A stretch of 64,000 bases of DNA from Paenibacillus_L residui (GCF_042677205.1 NZ_JBHTIU010000013.1:8392-72391); one strand, 5' to 3'; positions 35,899 to 44,912 are shown, counted from the first letter of the stretch. Notes: a model not told the origin generated them from the sequence alone. A program made the numbers and translations.

Positions 35899-36435
35899 AT
35901 GTTTGAATTTAATAATAGAAAGAATATCGTTCTAATAGGTATGACAGCCTGTGGGAAAAGCACCATTGGAGCTTTGATTGCCAAAGAACTGGATATGACA
36001 TTTATTGATACAGACCTTACCATACAACAAAAATACGGTAAGCCATTGTGGCAATTACTTGAGGATGTCGGAAGTAAACAATTTATTATTAAAGAATCCA
36101 AAGTGATTTGCTCGCTTGATTGCACAAATTGTTGTATAGCAACGGGTGGGAGCGCTGTCTATTCCGATGAAGCTATGAACTTTTTAAAGCAGATAGCAGT
36201 TATAGTATATATTAATCTTTCATATCCGAACGTAGAAAAACGATTTGCCGATATAGATATAAAAAGCCGCGGGATAGTTATGGATAAAGGGACAACATTG
36301 TTTGATGTATATAATGAAAGAAAAATATTATACAGCAAATATGCCGATTACACGATCGAGGCCGATGATAAGTCTATCGAAGACTTGGTAGCACAAATCA
36401 TTAGCTTATTTTCTAAAGAAAGCAAATGCATTTAA
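35899..36435 (+). CDS. Shikimate kinase-like P-loop kinase, AT-rich
   Basis: This 178-residue kinase-fold protein has a Walker A loop in GMTACGKST (near 14-22), FIDTD in the place of the DxD of shikimate kinase, and ATGGSAV. NERKILYSKYAD is the C-terminal arginine helix. The shikimate-contacting arginine of the FRxxE motif is replaced (QFIIKES), and a CSLDCTNCC cluster is inserted before the ATGG motif. It may phosphorylate another substrate. Base composition is clearly lower in GC than its neighbours, which suggests later acquisition. GGGGAGAGAGG precedes the start. Confidence 0.75.
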   Translation: MFEFNNRKNIVLIGMTACGKSTIGALIAKELDMTFIDTDLTIQQKYGKPLWQLLEDVGSKQFIIKESKVICSLDCTNCCIATGGSAVYSDEAMNFLKQIAVIVYINLSYPNVEKRFADIDIKSRGIVMDKGTTLFDVYNERKILYSKYADYTIEADDKSIEDLVAQIISLFSKESKCI

Positions 36436-36554
36436 GAAAAATGGGTTGCCTCATCTCATCCCAAGATTTCAAATGTTCCCCTGACCCGCTTATTCGTATC
36501 GAATCAATCTCGCGTTTTGAGCCGGACCGCTCACTTAATCTTGCTATTCTCAAG

Positions 36555-36581
36555 CTTCTGACTGTTATCCCCTTCGCTCAG
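36555..36581 (-). repeat. 27-base dispersed repeat, family B (inverted copy)
   Basis: Read on the minus strand it is CTGAGCGAA then GGGGATAACAGTCAGAAG. It faces the direct array at 36778-36926, like the inverted pair at 13 kb. Confidence 0.7.
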
Positions 36582-36777
36582 ACAGATAATTACCGGATCT
36601 TATCTTCTGAGTCGGTCAACATTTTTATAATGGAATGACATTTATTTAGATGGGCATGTCCGGAATAAGTCCACTACAGAGTGTAGGACAGTTTACATAA
36701 GTTCGTTGAGAGATATCCGTATAAAAACACGGGTTGATCAAAAATAGGGACGTTTGGTTACCCCGCAGGGCAGACTT

Positions 36778-36926
36778 CTGACTATAGGGGATAGCAGTCA
36801 AAAAGGGAGAAGTAAAGGAAGGCAGCCTTCCGGGAGGAACTGAGTATAAGGGATACCAGTCAAAAGAACATAGAAAGAGGATTGAACCGCCAGATGAAAC
36901 TGAGTGAAGGGGATAGTAGTCCAAAG
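36778..36926 (+). repeat. Three direct copies of the 27-base repeat, family B
   Basis: Copies start at 36778, 36840 and 36900, separated by 35 and 33 bases. They share CTGA, then GGGATA, then AGTC followed by AAAG, with 4-7 differences between pairs. The bases after copies 2 and 3 are also related (ACATAGAAAGAGG and ACGTAGAAAAGAAG), so the true unit is a degenerate tandem repeat of about 60 bases. The rest of 36436-36996 has no gene that I can support. Confidence 0.7.
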
Positions 36927-36954
36927 GGACGTAGAAAAGAAGCAAATCGGTTCC

Positions 36955-36985
36955 AAAGACCTGCACATTAGCAGGTCTTTGTCTT
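36955..36985. terminator. Terminator-like hairpin sharing a motif with family A
   Basis: AAAGACCTGC (36955-36964) pairs perfectly with GCAGGTCTTT (36971-36980), with T-rich DNA on the right. AAGACCTGCACATT is also present in family A copy 1 at about 6037. It lies just past the end of the minus-strand exporter remnant and could end that gene. Confidence 0.65.
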
Positions 36986-36996
36986 TTGGAAACGTA

Positions 36997-37115
36997 TTAA
37001 AGGAGCGATTCGGCAAATTGCGATTGATACAGTTTGGCATACAGGCCCCCCAGCTTCGGCAAATGCTCGTAAGTTCCCTTGCTTCACGATTTGGACGGAT
37101 CGATCCAGCGTGGGG
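36997..37115 (-). pseudogene. C-terminal remnant of an ABC exporter
   Basis: On the minus strand, ending at TAA 36999-36997, the frame reads GTYEHLPKLGGLYAKLYQSQ then FAESLL. This is the classic C-terminus of an MsbA/MDR-type exporter (GTHEELL...GGLYAKLYQSQF). A one-base shift just upstream joins it to LDRSVQIVKQG, which matches the usual DRIIVxKQG. The rest of the gene is missing to the right, where unrelated sequence begins near 37120. Confidence 0.7.
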
Positions 37116-37257
37116 GCTTAGTACAAAAATATGTTACATCATTAGTTATCGAATTTATGGAATTTGCCGAAGGGGCCGCAGAAACGATCATCTGCATTGA
37201 CTGGGCCTGCATGCGGAGCTAGAATGCTGTTAGCATCCATGCTCGGGTGCAGAAAGG

Positions 37258-37416
37258 ATGATAGCATTGAATATGCTGCAAGATAATGTATTAACCGTCT
37301 GTCTGGGGTCGACAGGGCGTTCGGCGCCGGCGATGTTTTTGGAGCGGGGAGCCATTCTGTTCGGATGCGACATCCATCCTATCGGCATCAACCCGGCCAT
37401 CGGGGTGCATCTATGA
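37258..37416 (+). CDS. Short ORF (52 codons) coupled to the M14 peptidase gene
   Basis: ATG 37258 to TGA 37414 encodes 52 residues ending CDIHPIGINPAIGVHL. Its stop overlaps the start of the peptidase gene in the ATGA configuration typical of operon partners. This suggests it is the real 3' end of a gene whose upstream part is lost, or a small coupled leader peptide. I do not recognise the family. Preceding open codons in another frame (to TAG 37219) are also unassigned. Confidence 0.4.
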   Translation: MIALNMLQDNVLTVCLGSTGRSAPAMFLERGAILFGCDIHPIGINPAIGVHL

Positions 37417-38534
37417 TACCGCTCTCAACCGCATCCGTCTCGATTGACTGCCGTCATTCCGGAGGCAATATTCGTGTTCTGTCTATTGAAGATGATCTTG
37501 TGTTGCTGGAGCAGGATTTAAGGGATTCTTCAAACTGGTGGTTTTATTGGAATTTTTCTGCTATCGCTTCGAGCGGGAAGACGATAAGATTTCAATTTGT
37601 GAACGGGGAGGTGGTCGGGCCCTGGGGTCCTGCCGTTAGCTTAGACGGAGTTAATTGGCGATGGCTGGGCGAAGAGTCTCTCTTATCGAGGGAAGCCTTT
37701 ACTTACACCTTTCGGCATGGAGGTGAGAAAGCGTATTTTTGCTTTTGCATCCCTTATCAGCTGTACCATTTCGAACGTTACTATGCCCGCATTGCCGGCC
37801 GCAAGGAAGTGAATCGGGGAGTGCTGACGCATTCTGAACAGCTGCGGCCGATTCCAATATTAACGCTGGGCAACCGCAATGCGGATCGGCATATTTTCTT
37901 CACGGCAAGGCATCATGCATGCGAATCGGCTCCTTCCTATATGCTGGAAGGTTTATTCGATTCCCTTCTTGCGTCTGATTCATCTCCGGTGTTGGAACGA
38001 TTTCTGCTTCATTATATTCCGTTCATGGACATAGATGGAGTCGAGAACGGCGACCAAGGCAAAGCAAGGATTCCCCATGATCACAATCGAGATTATATAG
38101 TGGAGCCCATTTACCGTTCAACCGGAGCATTAATGAACTACGCGGAAGGACTAAAGACTGCCGTAACTATCGATTGTCATAGTCCGTATAAGTGGGGAGA
38201 TCGGAACGACGTCCCTTTCTTTGTCAAGCGAGACTCGCCGGTCAAGGAGCGAATCGAAGCGCTCAGCGGATTATTGGAACAGGCAAGCGGCGAACGCCGC
38301 GACAAGGACGCCATCAGGCATTCATCCGCCCATAACATAAGCATGGGAGAAGACTGGAATCTGCCGGGCAGCACAACATGCGCTAACTTTTTCGAAGGAA
38401 CGGGGGCCTCCTTGGCCTGCAGCTTTGAATTTCCTTACTTCGGAAGCGGCCAGACCGCCGCTACCCCGGATAACAGCCGAAGATTCGGACAAGATTTTGC
38501 ATATGCTCTCGAGCAATTCATCCTGACGATGTGA
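37413..38534 (+). CDS. M14-family zinc carboxypeptidase-like protein
   Basis: This 373-residue protein has an N-terminal beta-rich region (residues 1-110, with SSNWWFYWNF) and then an M14 domain. It carries the zinc motif HHACE (HxxE) in FTARHHACESAPS, HDHNRDY for substrate binding, the third zinc histidine in DCHSP and a catalytic glutamate candidate in CSFEFPY. This layout is closest to cytosolic carboxypeptidases and succinylglutamate-desuccinylase-like M14 proteins. No signal peptide is visible, so it likely acts inside the cell. Its start overlaps a 52-codon ORF. Substrate unknown. Confidence 0.82.
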   Translation: MIPLSTASVSIDCRHSGGNIRVLSIEDDLVLLEQDLRDSSNWWFYWNFSAIASSGKTIRFQFVNGEVVGPWGPAVSLDGVNWRWLGEESLLSREAFTYTFRHGGEKAYFCFCIPYQLYHFERYYARIAGRKEVNRGVLTHSEQLRPIPILTLGNRNADRHIFFTARHHACESAPSYMLEGLFDSLLASDSSPVLERFLLHYIPFMDIDGVENGDQGKARIPHDHNRDYIVEPIYRSTGALMNYAEGLKTAVTIDCHSPYKWGDRNDVPFFVKRDSPVKERIEALSGLLEQASGERRDKDAIRHSSAHNISMGEDWNLPGSTTCANFFEGTGASLACSFEFPYFGSGQTAATPDNSRRFGQDFAYALEQFILTM

Positions 38535-38597
38535 AGAAGTTCATAATTTTGTTCTATATCGATCAAAACAATGTTAATAAAATACGTATGCACGGAA

Positions 38598-38640
38598 TGA
38601 TACAATTAAATTGAAAAATAGGACATAGGAGGGGGGGGGG
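38598..38640 (+). promoter_or_regulatory. Extended -10 promoter followed by a ribosome site with a G10 tract
   Basis: TGATACAAT at 38598-38606 is an extended -10 box. Downstream, AGGA (38627-38630) runs into ten G (38631-38640) and directly into ATG 38641, which opens a nine-codon ORF (MDSSASHHK, stop at TAA 38668-38670). The length of the G run sets the distance between the AGGAGG site and this ATG. The tailspike-like gene begins 84 bases further on. Confidence 0.6.
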
Positions 38641-38753
38641 ATGGATTCCAGTGCATCACATCATAAGTAATGGATTGAAAGCGATATCATAAATGAGATG
38701 CCGCTTCGTGGACAGGATCGCTATCCAACCATTTGGAAAGAGAGGCCAGAGTA

Positions 38754-41714
38754 ATGAGTTACTATCTCATTGACGTTAACGAATGGGGGATCAGTAATGA
38801 TGGAACGAATCCGCTTGAAACGACACAAGGAATCAATAACGCTCTGCAATGGGCATATCAGAACGGGTATTCCTATGTAAAGCTGCCGGAAGGCGTATAC
38901 ACCGTATCGAAGGGATCGGCTTCCAAGGATTACAGTGAAAACGCGTGTATCCTGCTGCAAAACGATACTACTCTGGATTTGTACGGTTGTGTCATTCAGA
39001 AAGAGGCCAATGGCTGGGATTACTATGCTGCTATAAGTATTGTGGAAAAAAGAAACGTTACGATCCTCGGTGGAAAAATAGTCGGCGATCATCTTGCCCA
39101 TGATTATGCCACATTGGCAAACTCCATTCACGAAGGTTGTATCGGAATCATCGTAGAGCGCGGATCGCGAAATATTACGTTAAATGGCGTAGAAGTCATG
39201 AATTTCCCCGGATATTGCGTAAGTCTGTCAGGGACGTATAGTCAACTGGTTGTAACGACTTCCCCGGATTGGGAAGCGGGCACATTTGATCCGGTCACCG
39301 GTACCGACGTTGCAAATGCAGACTACATGAGAATGAAAGAAATGATTACGTTAGCTTCATTGGCCACTTCATCAGGCGGAAGACCAAACACTTCGACGAA
39401 TGGAGGATATTTCTGTATTTGGGGAAATGGATACGGAGCGTACGGTACGCGATACGATGGCAAACCGGTCAATCTGAGCAAGACCATCTTTGAACTTTAC
39501 TGTTATGATGATGATATGGTGTATAAAGGCAGAATCTTAAAGCGCGGCTTCGACGATATTCATCTGGATGTGCTGCCGGAAGGTACAACTCAGTTTAAAC
39601 TTTCATTACCTTATGATCTGTCTCAAATCATTCCCAGCACGATTTATATTACGATCAACGCTTTCCAATATTCACGCGGCATTCGTTTGCTCAACTGCAA
39701 TATCCACGATTCTTTTTCTCTTGGAGCAGCCATAACGGGTGCGCAGCAAGTAGTCATCGAAAACTGTGAATTTTACCGGATGGGCCATTCGACTCCAGTG
39801 GCGGGCAGACGACTATATCCGTTTCCTATGGGGATTGATATCGAGGACGGAACGAATATCAACCAGCATATCATCATCCGAAACAATATATTCCGGGACA
39901 ATGAAAGTCTTCATATAAGTATTGTGCATGGAAGAAATATTCTGATTGAAAACAACAAGTTCGACTCCGTGACGAATGGCTTAAGCGGCGGTGTTGTTTT
40001 CCAAGGTTCCAGGGGCACGAATATAGTATCCCAATATAATCAATACAATTGCGTAGTTGGTACGGGACAAGGAGCGAGCGGTTCCGTATACTTCAAACAG
40101 GACACTTTCTTAAACGCAACGATGTCCATTAACTATGAGTCCGTTTACGAAGGATGCATGTTTGAGGACGTTTCCTTCCTCCTGATGATGAAAGCGCATC
40201 CGGATTTTTCCGCAGGAACGAATTATGCCGGCAGTGTCGGCACTGCCGTACTTCCTTCCGTCAAGAATGCCGCTTGGTTAAACAATCCGTTGTATCACGT
40301 CCTTATTACTCCGGGCGCCCTTCCGTGGTCCTCCGGCACCTCATATACGGTCGGAAAACAAGTTACTCATGCGGGGAAGGTCTATCGGTGTACTCAGGCA
40401 GGGAGCGGCAAGGCTGCGAATGCGCCGACTCATGCAAATGGCGATCATACATACGCAGACGGCTATACGTGGTCTTTTGCAGGCGCCATGATCGAGCCGG
40501 CATGGGCAACAATCCCCGGAGGCTATACGACAGAAATAACAGGTAGTATATGGCAGGCGTTCGCATATGATGCTCCCTACGACACAGTTACCTTCAGCCA
40601 TTGCAAATTCAATTATAACAAAAAGGAAGCTGCAAGAGGTTGGTTGAATCGCAGGGGACTCGCCGAGTTTAAAAATTGTAAATTTACATTAAACACCTCT
40701 TCCAGGTTGTTCAGTGATAATTCCCAAGGCTGGGATTTGATCGGGAAGAACGCCTTGATCTTTCGGGATTGCGACTTTCGGTTCATTAACTCTTCTGCCA
40801 AACTTGGAGAACTGTCCTTGAACCGACTATCTATTGTCGGGTGCGGTTTGTATGGCGACAAGGACGGATGGGCATCAGCAGGATTCTGGAAGGTTAATGA
40901 CGCGCTTGTACAGAACTGTATCCTTCATAATTTTGACATGAAGCTATCTGGACTTCCGAACTCATTTACCAAAACCGCCCGGATCAAAAATAACCGGATC
41001 GTTCTGAATAAAGAAAAACGAGTCTTTGGTGCGAATAACGAAGGAATTTACCTAACCAATTTCGAGAACGTGCTCATTGAAGGAAATAAGGTGTCTATGC
41101 AGCATCCGGCGCAGCTCAACAGACCGTTCACGATATATGCCGAAAAGCTTCTAAAAATAACCGATAATTATCTTGAATCAAGTTATAGCGGCAACAAAAT
41201 CGAGCTGTTCGGCGCGTTTAGAAATAATGTATACACTGCAAAGGTGCCGAAATTAACAGCATATATCGGTGAGAACCTCGTTCATCAGATGACTGTTCAG
41301 CAGGATAGCACATTCACTGCTCAGCTATTGAAATTACTTGGCGATATTTCCACAGATATCAACGCGGCTTCGGTCGGAACGGGCGATCGGATGGCCGGAA
41401 TCCCGACCTCCGGGGCATATACCGTAGGGCAAATCCTATATCATGCCGCTCCTGCCCCGGGCGGATATATCGGATGGGTTTGTACAACGACGGGAATTGC
41501 AAATGATACGGAATGGACATCCGGCAGTCAGTATACAATCAACACCTTGGTCAATGCTGCGGGCAACGTCTACAAATGCACGGCTGCAGGCCAATCTGGC
41601 AGTTCGAATCAACCGGCAGGAACTGCGGCGACCGAGAAATCGTATCCGGATGGGTACTCATGGCTATATATCGGAGCGTTGGCTGTCTTCAGGCCTTTCG
41701 GCTCCATTCAATAA
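38754..41714 (+). CDS. Right-handed beta-helix tailspike-like protein with two carbohydrate-binding modules
   Basis: This 986-residue protein opens with the head pattern of phage tailspikes and pectate-lyase-fold proteins: DVNEWGISNDGTNPLETTQGINNAL and KLPEGVYTVSKG. It continues with many short parallel-helix turns (for example NVTILGGKIVGD, NITLNGVEVMN, HIIIRNNIFRDN, NILIENNKFDS). Two similar small modules with WSSGTSYTVGKQVTHAGKVY (522-580) and WTSGSQYTINTLVNAAGNVY (about 915-978) resemble CBM5/12-like chitin-binding repeats. No signal peptide is visible. ATG 38754 has AGAGG 8 bases upstream. Its neighbours are secreted carbohydrate-active proteins, so polysaccharide binding or cleavage is likely; no phage genes are near. 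Confidence 0.78.
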   Translation: MSYYLIDVNEWGISNDGTNPLETTQGINNALQWAYQNGYSYVKLPEGVYTVSKGSASKDYSENACILLQNDTTLDLYGCVIQKEANGWDYYAAISIVEKRNVTILGGKIVGDHLAHDYATLANSIHEGCIGIIVERGSRNITLNGVEVMNFPGYCVSLSGTYSQLVVTTSPDWEAGTFDPVTGTDVANADYMRMKEMITLASLATSSGGRPNTSTNGGYFCIWGNGYGAYGTRYDGKPVNLSKTIFELYCYDDDMVYKGRILKRGFDDIHLDVLPEGTTQFKLSLPYDLSQIIPSTIYITINAFQYSRGIRLLNCNIHDSFSLGAAITGAQQVVIENCEFYRMGHSTPVAGRRLYPFPMGIDIEDGTNINQHIIIRNNIFRDNESLHISIVHGRNILIENNKFDSVTNGLSGGVVFQGSRGTNIVSQYNQYNCVVGTGQGASGSVYFKQDTFLNATMSINYESVYEGCMFEDVSFLLMMKAHPDFSAGTNYAGSVGTAVLPSVKNAAWLNNPLYHVLITPGALPWSSGTSYTVGKQVTHAGKVYRCTQAGSGKAANAPTHANGDHTYADGYTWSFAGAMIEPAWATIPGGYTTEITGSIWQAFAYDAPYDTVTFSHCKFNYNKKEAARGWLNRRGLAEFKNCKFTLNTSSRLFSDNSQGWDLIGKNALIFRDCDFRFINSSAKLGELSLNRLSIVGCGLYGDKDGWASAGFWKVNDALVQNCILHNFDMKLSGLPNSFTKTARIKNNRIVLNKEKRVFGANNEGIYLTNFENVLIEGNKVSMQHPAQLNRPFTIYAEKLLKITDNYLESSYSGNKIELFGAFRNNVYTAKVPKLTAYIGENLVHQMTVQQDSTFTAQLLKLLGDISTDINAASVGTGDRMAGIPTSGAYTVGQILYHAAPAPGGYIGWVCTTTGIANDTEWTSGSQYTINTLVNAAGNVYKCTAAGQSGSSNQPAGTAATEKSYPDGYSWLYIGALAVFRPFGSIQ

Positions 41715-41738
41715 CCATTAGGAAGGAGTGATATATCG

Positions 41739-43817
41739 ATGTTTAGGCATGTGCTTCTAGGAACCATTATGTTGTCCAGCTTACTTATGGTCGCGTTACC
41801 GGTCAAGGCATCCGCATCAAGTCTTGAATACAGAGAAGAGCTGACCGAACAGGTCGCTCAGATCGATTTGAGGATGGGATTAACGCCCCGGCCCCTTCTG
41901 AAACAGTTTCTTGAAAGTGTGAGTGATCGAGCGACTTCCCTGCTAGGCTCCTCCGAGATATTACCGGAAGATGTCCAGGTCACCCGGAAGGCATTGAACT
42001 ACGCGTTGAAGCTGGCTGCGGATATCGAGAATGAAGATGTATGGGCTGACTCTCCGTTTATCGTGTATGAAGTTCCGGCGCTAAGTCCGCTGCAGAGGCT
42101 GCCCGATGATATTCCGGAAGACGGCGTCGTCAGTGATCGGGTTTCGGTCATTTCGGCGCAAGGCGAATTTGAGGCCGCCTCCTTCGTTCTCGCCCCTTTG
42201 AGCGACGTAAGCTCACTCACTTTCACCATAACCGATTTGCATGGCAAGGGAGGTTCGATCCCCTCCAGTGCAGTTGATTTGCGGGTGGTCAAAACCTGGT
42301 ATCAGGGCGGAACGGGATGGTACAGCTATTTCAGCGACCCATCCAAGAGCGTGCTGGTGCCCGAGCTTCTGCTGCATGATGAAAATCTGGTTCAAGTAGA
42401 CCGGGTTGGGAAAAGGAATTTGTTACGGGTGGACTACCCGTCCGGATCGGAATATGTGGACATTTCCAGAGTCCCGGCTGCGAAATTTGACTTCTACTCG
42501 GAACCGGTTGAGGATAGCCCGACGCTGCTGCCTGTTACGCTTAAGCGCGGAGAATCAAAGCAGATGTGGGTGACAACGAAGGTGCCGCTCGAGACGCCTG
42601 CGGGAATTTACAGGGGCTCGATAGATATTGCCGCAGACGGGGCTCCGGCCGGCAGCATCACGCTCATCATTCGCGTGCTGCCGTTCGAGCTTCCCAAACC
42701 GAAGACGTACTACGATTTGAACAAGGACTTTTACGTCATGCTTTACCACCACAGCAGATTGAAGGAAACACTGAAAGCGACCAACGGGAACAGCGAACTG
42801 GCTGAAACGAGACTTCTGAACGAATATCGCAATCTGGTCGATCACAATGTTATTAATCTCCCCGGGCCATATTATTCGGCCGCAGACAAGAATACCTTCC
42901 TCCGGCAGCTGGAGCTGATGCGGCAGGCCGGACTCGAATTGAATCCGCTATTCGGCGTCAAGCAAGCGTTTCCTCCGTACAGTATCTATGTACAGTACAA
43001 CAACTATTTGAATGCCAAAGCAGCTTATGAAGCGAACCCGACAGATGAAAACAAACAGAAGATGGACACCTTCTATAATGCATGGCGCAACGGCATTGAC
43101 AATCACAAGCTCGAAGTTGACGAAGCTTTGGCCATTGCTTCCGGTGCGGCCGGTCATACGAACCTTTACCTGGATGGTTGGGATGAAGCAGGTTGGGGCA
43201 TGCTTCAATTCCAGCAAGAGATGTGGAAGTATATTCAGGACAAGGGAGGTAAGATTTATGCCACAGGTCATGCGTCACATTTAGCTCTGGGCATTCCGGA
43301 AAATTTCTTGAACTGGGTCGGGGAACCGACGCGCGAGAAAGCGGATCAGTGGCATGCTCTGGGCGGTGATCGGCTCATTACAAACTATGCTTACCCGCAC
43401 ACCGGCCCCGAGAATCCGGACTTGATGCGGCAGCGGCACGGGATGTGGCCGTACAAAGCCAACTATGATGCCACCTACAATTACATCTATTCCGAAAACC
43501 CCACGAATATCTGGAATGACAACGCATCCTCCGAATTCCGCGCCTTCAACCTGGTTTATCCGACCAAAACGAATGTGATCGACACCATTGCATGGGAAGG
43601 TTACCGTGAGGGAATCGACGATATCCGTTATGCAACTAAGCTTAAGCAGGTTGCGGCTGACGCGCTGTCCTCCGGCGTTCCAGAGCGCATTACGGCTGCC
43701 AATCATGCGTTGAACTGGCTCGAATCCGTCGATGAACGCTCGACGAATCAGGATTTGCTAAGGCTTGAGATGATTCGCCATATTCTACACATGCTCGACC
43801 TGCAAAATGGGCAGTAG
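41739..43817 (+). CDS. Secreted DUF4091 glycoside hydrolase-like protein
   Basis: This 692-residue exported protein has a signal peptide (1-25), an N-terminal helical segment and beta-sandwich (about 30-300). A barrel-like region follows with DLNKDFYVMLYHH and HTNLYLDGWDEAGWG, where acidic residues could be catalytic. It ends in a DUF4091 domain, seen as YPTKTNVIDTIAWEGYREG then IDDIRYATKL (about 606-637). DUF4091 proteins are linked to glycoside hydrolysis in Paenibacillus and Bacteroidetes. GGAAGGAGTG precedes the start, 24 bases after the tailspike gene, and the CBM9-like gene follows 12 bases later. Confidence 0.8.
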   Translation: MFRHVLLGTIMLSSLLMVALPVKASASSLEYREELTEQVAQIDLRMGLTPRPLLKQFLESVSDRATSLLGSSEILPEDVQVTRKALNYALKLAADIENEDVWADSPFIVYEVPALSPLQRLPDDIPEDGVVSDRVSVISAQGEFEAASFVLAPLSDVSSLTFTITDLHGKGGSIPSSAVDLRVVKTWYQGGTGWYSYFSDPSKSVLVPELLLHDENLVQVDRVGKRNLLRVDYPSGSEYVDISRVPAAKFDFYSEPVEDSPTLLPVTLKRGESKQMWVTTKVPLETPAGIYRGSIDIAADGAPAGSITLIIRVLPFELPKPKTYYDLNKDFYVMLYHHSRLKETLKATNGNSELAETRLLNEYRNLVDHNVINLPGPYYSAADKNTFLRQLELMRQAGLELNPLFGVKQAFPPYSIYVQYNNYLNAKAAYEANPTDENKQKMDTFYNAWRNGIDNHKLEVDEALAIASGAAGHTNLYLDGWDEAGWGMLQFQQEMWKYIQDKGGKIYATGHASHLALGIPENFLNWVGEPTREKADQWHALGGDRLITNYAYPHTGPENPDLMRQRHGMWPYKANYDATYNYIYSENPTNIWNDNASSEFRAFNLVYPTKTNVIDTIAWEGYREGIDDIRYATKLKQVAADALSSGVPERITAANHALNWLESVDERSTNQDLLRLEMIRHILHMLDLQNGQ

Positions 43818-43829
43818 GAGGAGAAAACG

Positions 43830-44837
43830 ATGATCAAAGCGACCAATCGATGGATAGCGATTCTGTGGGTGCTTGTATTATGCGGGTCGATATGGATAAA
43901 CACGGGGTATGCGAGCTCCGACGGCAAAAAAGTTTACGAAGTCACCTATGCGACGGAAGATTTATCGACTCCGGACCGTTGGATGCAAAGCTCCTACTTC
44001 AACAATCCGCAATACAAAGATACACGGTTTGAAAACTATACTAATCTTGCTCCGATTCCGCCGGGCGGCGAGCATGAGACGGCCTTTTACATGGTATACC
44101 GCGAGGATGGCTTGTATATGTTCGTCCAGTCCAAGGAGCCGGAAATCGATGAGAACGGCCAGCCGGTAGAAAATTCGCTGGAAATCTTTATCGCTACCGG
44201 CGAAGGAGATCTTCCTTATCATCAGATCATCATACCGACATCCGGATCCCCGATAGAATATTATGAGTGGCAGAGCGAATTCCGGCATAACCGACCGCTG
44301 AAGGGCAGTGTACAAATAAATTCGCAGCCAATCCCCGGCGGCTGGGGAACGGTCGTTATCGTGCCCTGGGAGGTTGTATATGACGCAATTCCGATAGATG
44401 GAGGCAACTGGCAGTTCAACTTGATCCGCTGGTCGTCCGTAGATGGCCAAACTTGGGGCGGGAAAGTACATCAAACGGGACAGTTCAATCTGCTTCATTT
44501 CCAACAGCCGACAACAGATCAGCGTATGGCCATCCAGAAGCACATGCTCACCAAGGCATGGAATAAGTTCCGGTCAACTTCCGAGGCGCTGACAGAATAC
44601 TGGTTGAATAACCCCGAGACATCGGAGACGGCTTTCTATCGCCAATGTGTCTTGCCCTTGCTGGTCAAGGGAAACGCGCATGAAGCTAAAATGCGCAACC
44701 TGGATCGTTTGAATGCCCAACAGATCAATCAATTGTTTCAGAATGTTCCATATTGGATGGAGCTTCGTTACAACGTTGACGATCAACGTCAAAAGTATAT
44801 CCGAAACCTGCTTCTGCGCGGAAATCCGCCTTCATAG
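43830..44837 (+). CDS. Secreted CBM9-like carbohydrate-binding protein
   Basis: This 335-residue exported protein has a signal peptide (1-29) and one CBM9/DOMON-type beta-sandwich. The sandwich is recognised by FYMVYREDGLYMFVQSKEPE, then NSLEIFIATGEGDLPYHQIII and WQFNLIRWSS, with aromatic residues available for sugar stacking. A helical tail (about 235-335) follows. It is in one unit with the DUF4091 gene, from which it probably obtains a shared substrate. A hairpin ends the unit. Confidence 0.8.
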   Translation: MIKATNRWIAILWVLVLCGSIWINTGYASSDGKKVYEVTYATEDLSTPDRWMQSSYFNNPQYKDTRFENYTNLAPIPPGGEHETAFYMVYREDGLYMFVQSKEPEIDENGQPVENSLEIFIATGEGDLPYHQIIIPTSGSPIEYYEWQSEFRHNRPLKGSVQINSQPIPGGWGTVVIVPWEVVYDAIPIDGGNWQFNLIRWSSVDGQTWGGKVHQTGQFNLLHFQQPTTDQRMAIQKHMLTKAWNKFRSTSEALTEYWLNNPETSETAFYRQCVLPLLVKGNAHEAKMRNLDRLNAQQINQLFQNVPYWMELRYNVDDQRQKYIRNLLLRGNPPS

Positions 44838-44870
44838 GTTCATCGAATCGCGCACATACGCTTGATATCA

Positions 44871-44912
44871 GGCAAAAGTCGCCTCCTATTCGGAGAGCGG
44901 CTTTTGTCAACT
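44871..44912 (+). terminator. Terminator after the CBM9-like gene
   Basis: GGCAAAAGTCGCC (44871-44883) pairs with AGCGGCTTTTGTC (44896-44908) around a CTCC/GGAG inner stem. The pairing has one mismatch and little T follows. Confidence 0.6.

Noticed and set aside
36778..36926. CRISPR-like array of three 27-base repeats with 33-35-base spacers
   Set aside because: Repeats differ at 4-7 positions, the spacers resemble each other, related copies are scattered and inverted elsewhere, and no cas gene or leader is present.
38754..41714. Prophage tail module
   Set aside because: Only one tailspike-like protein is present; flanking genes are sugar-related and no portal, capsid, lysis or integrase gene is visible.
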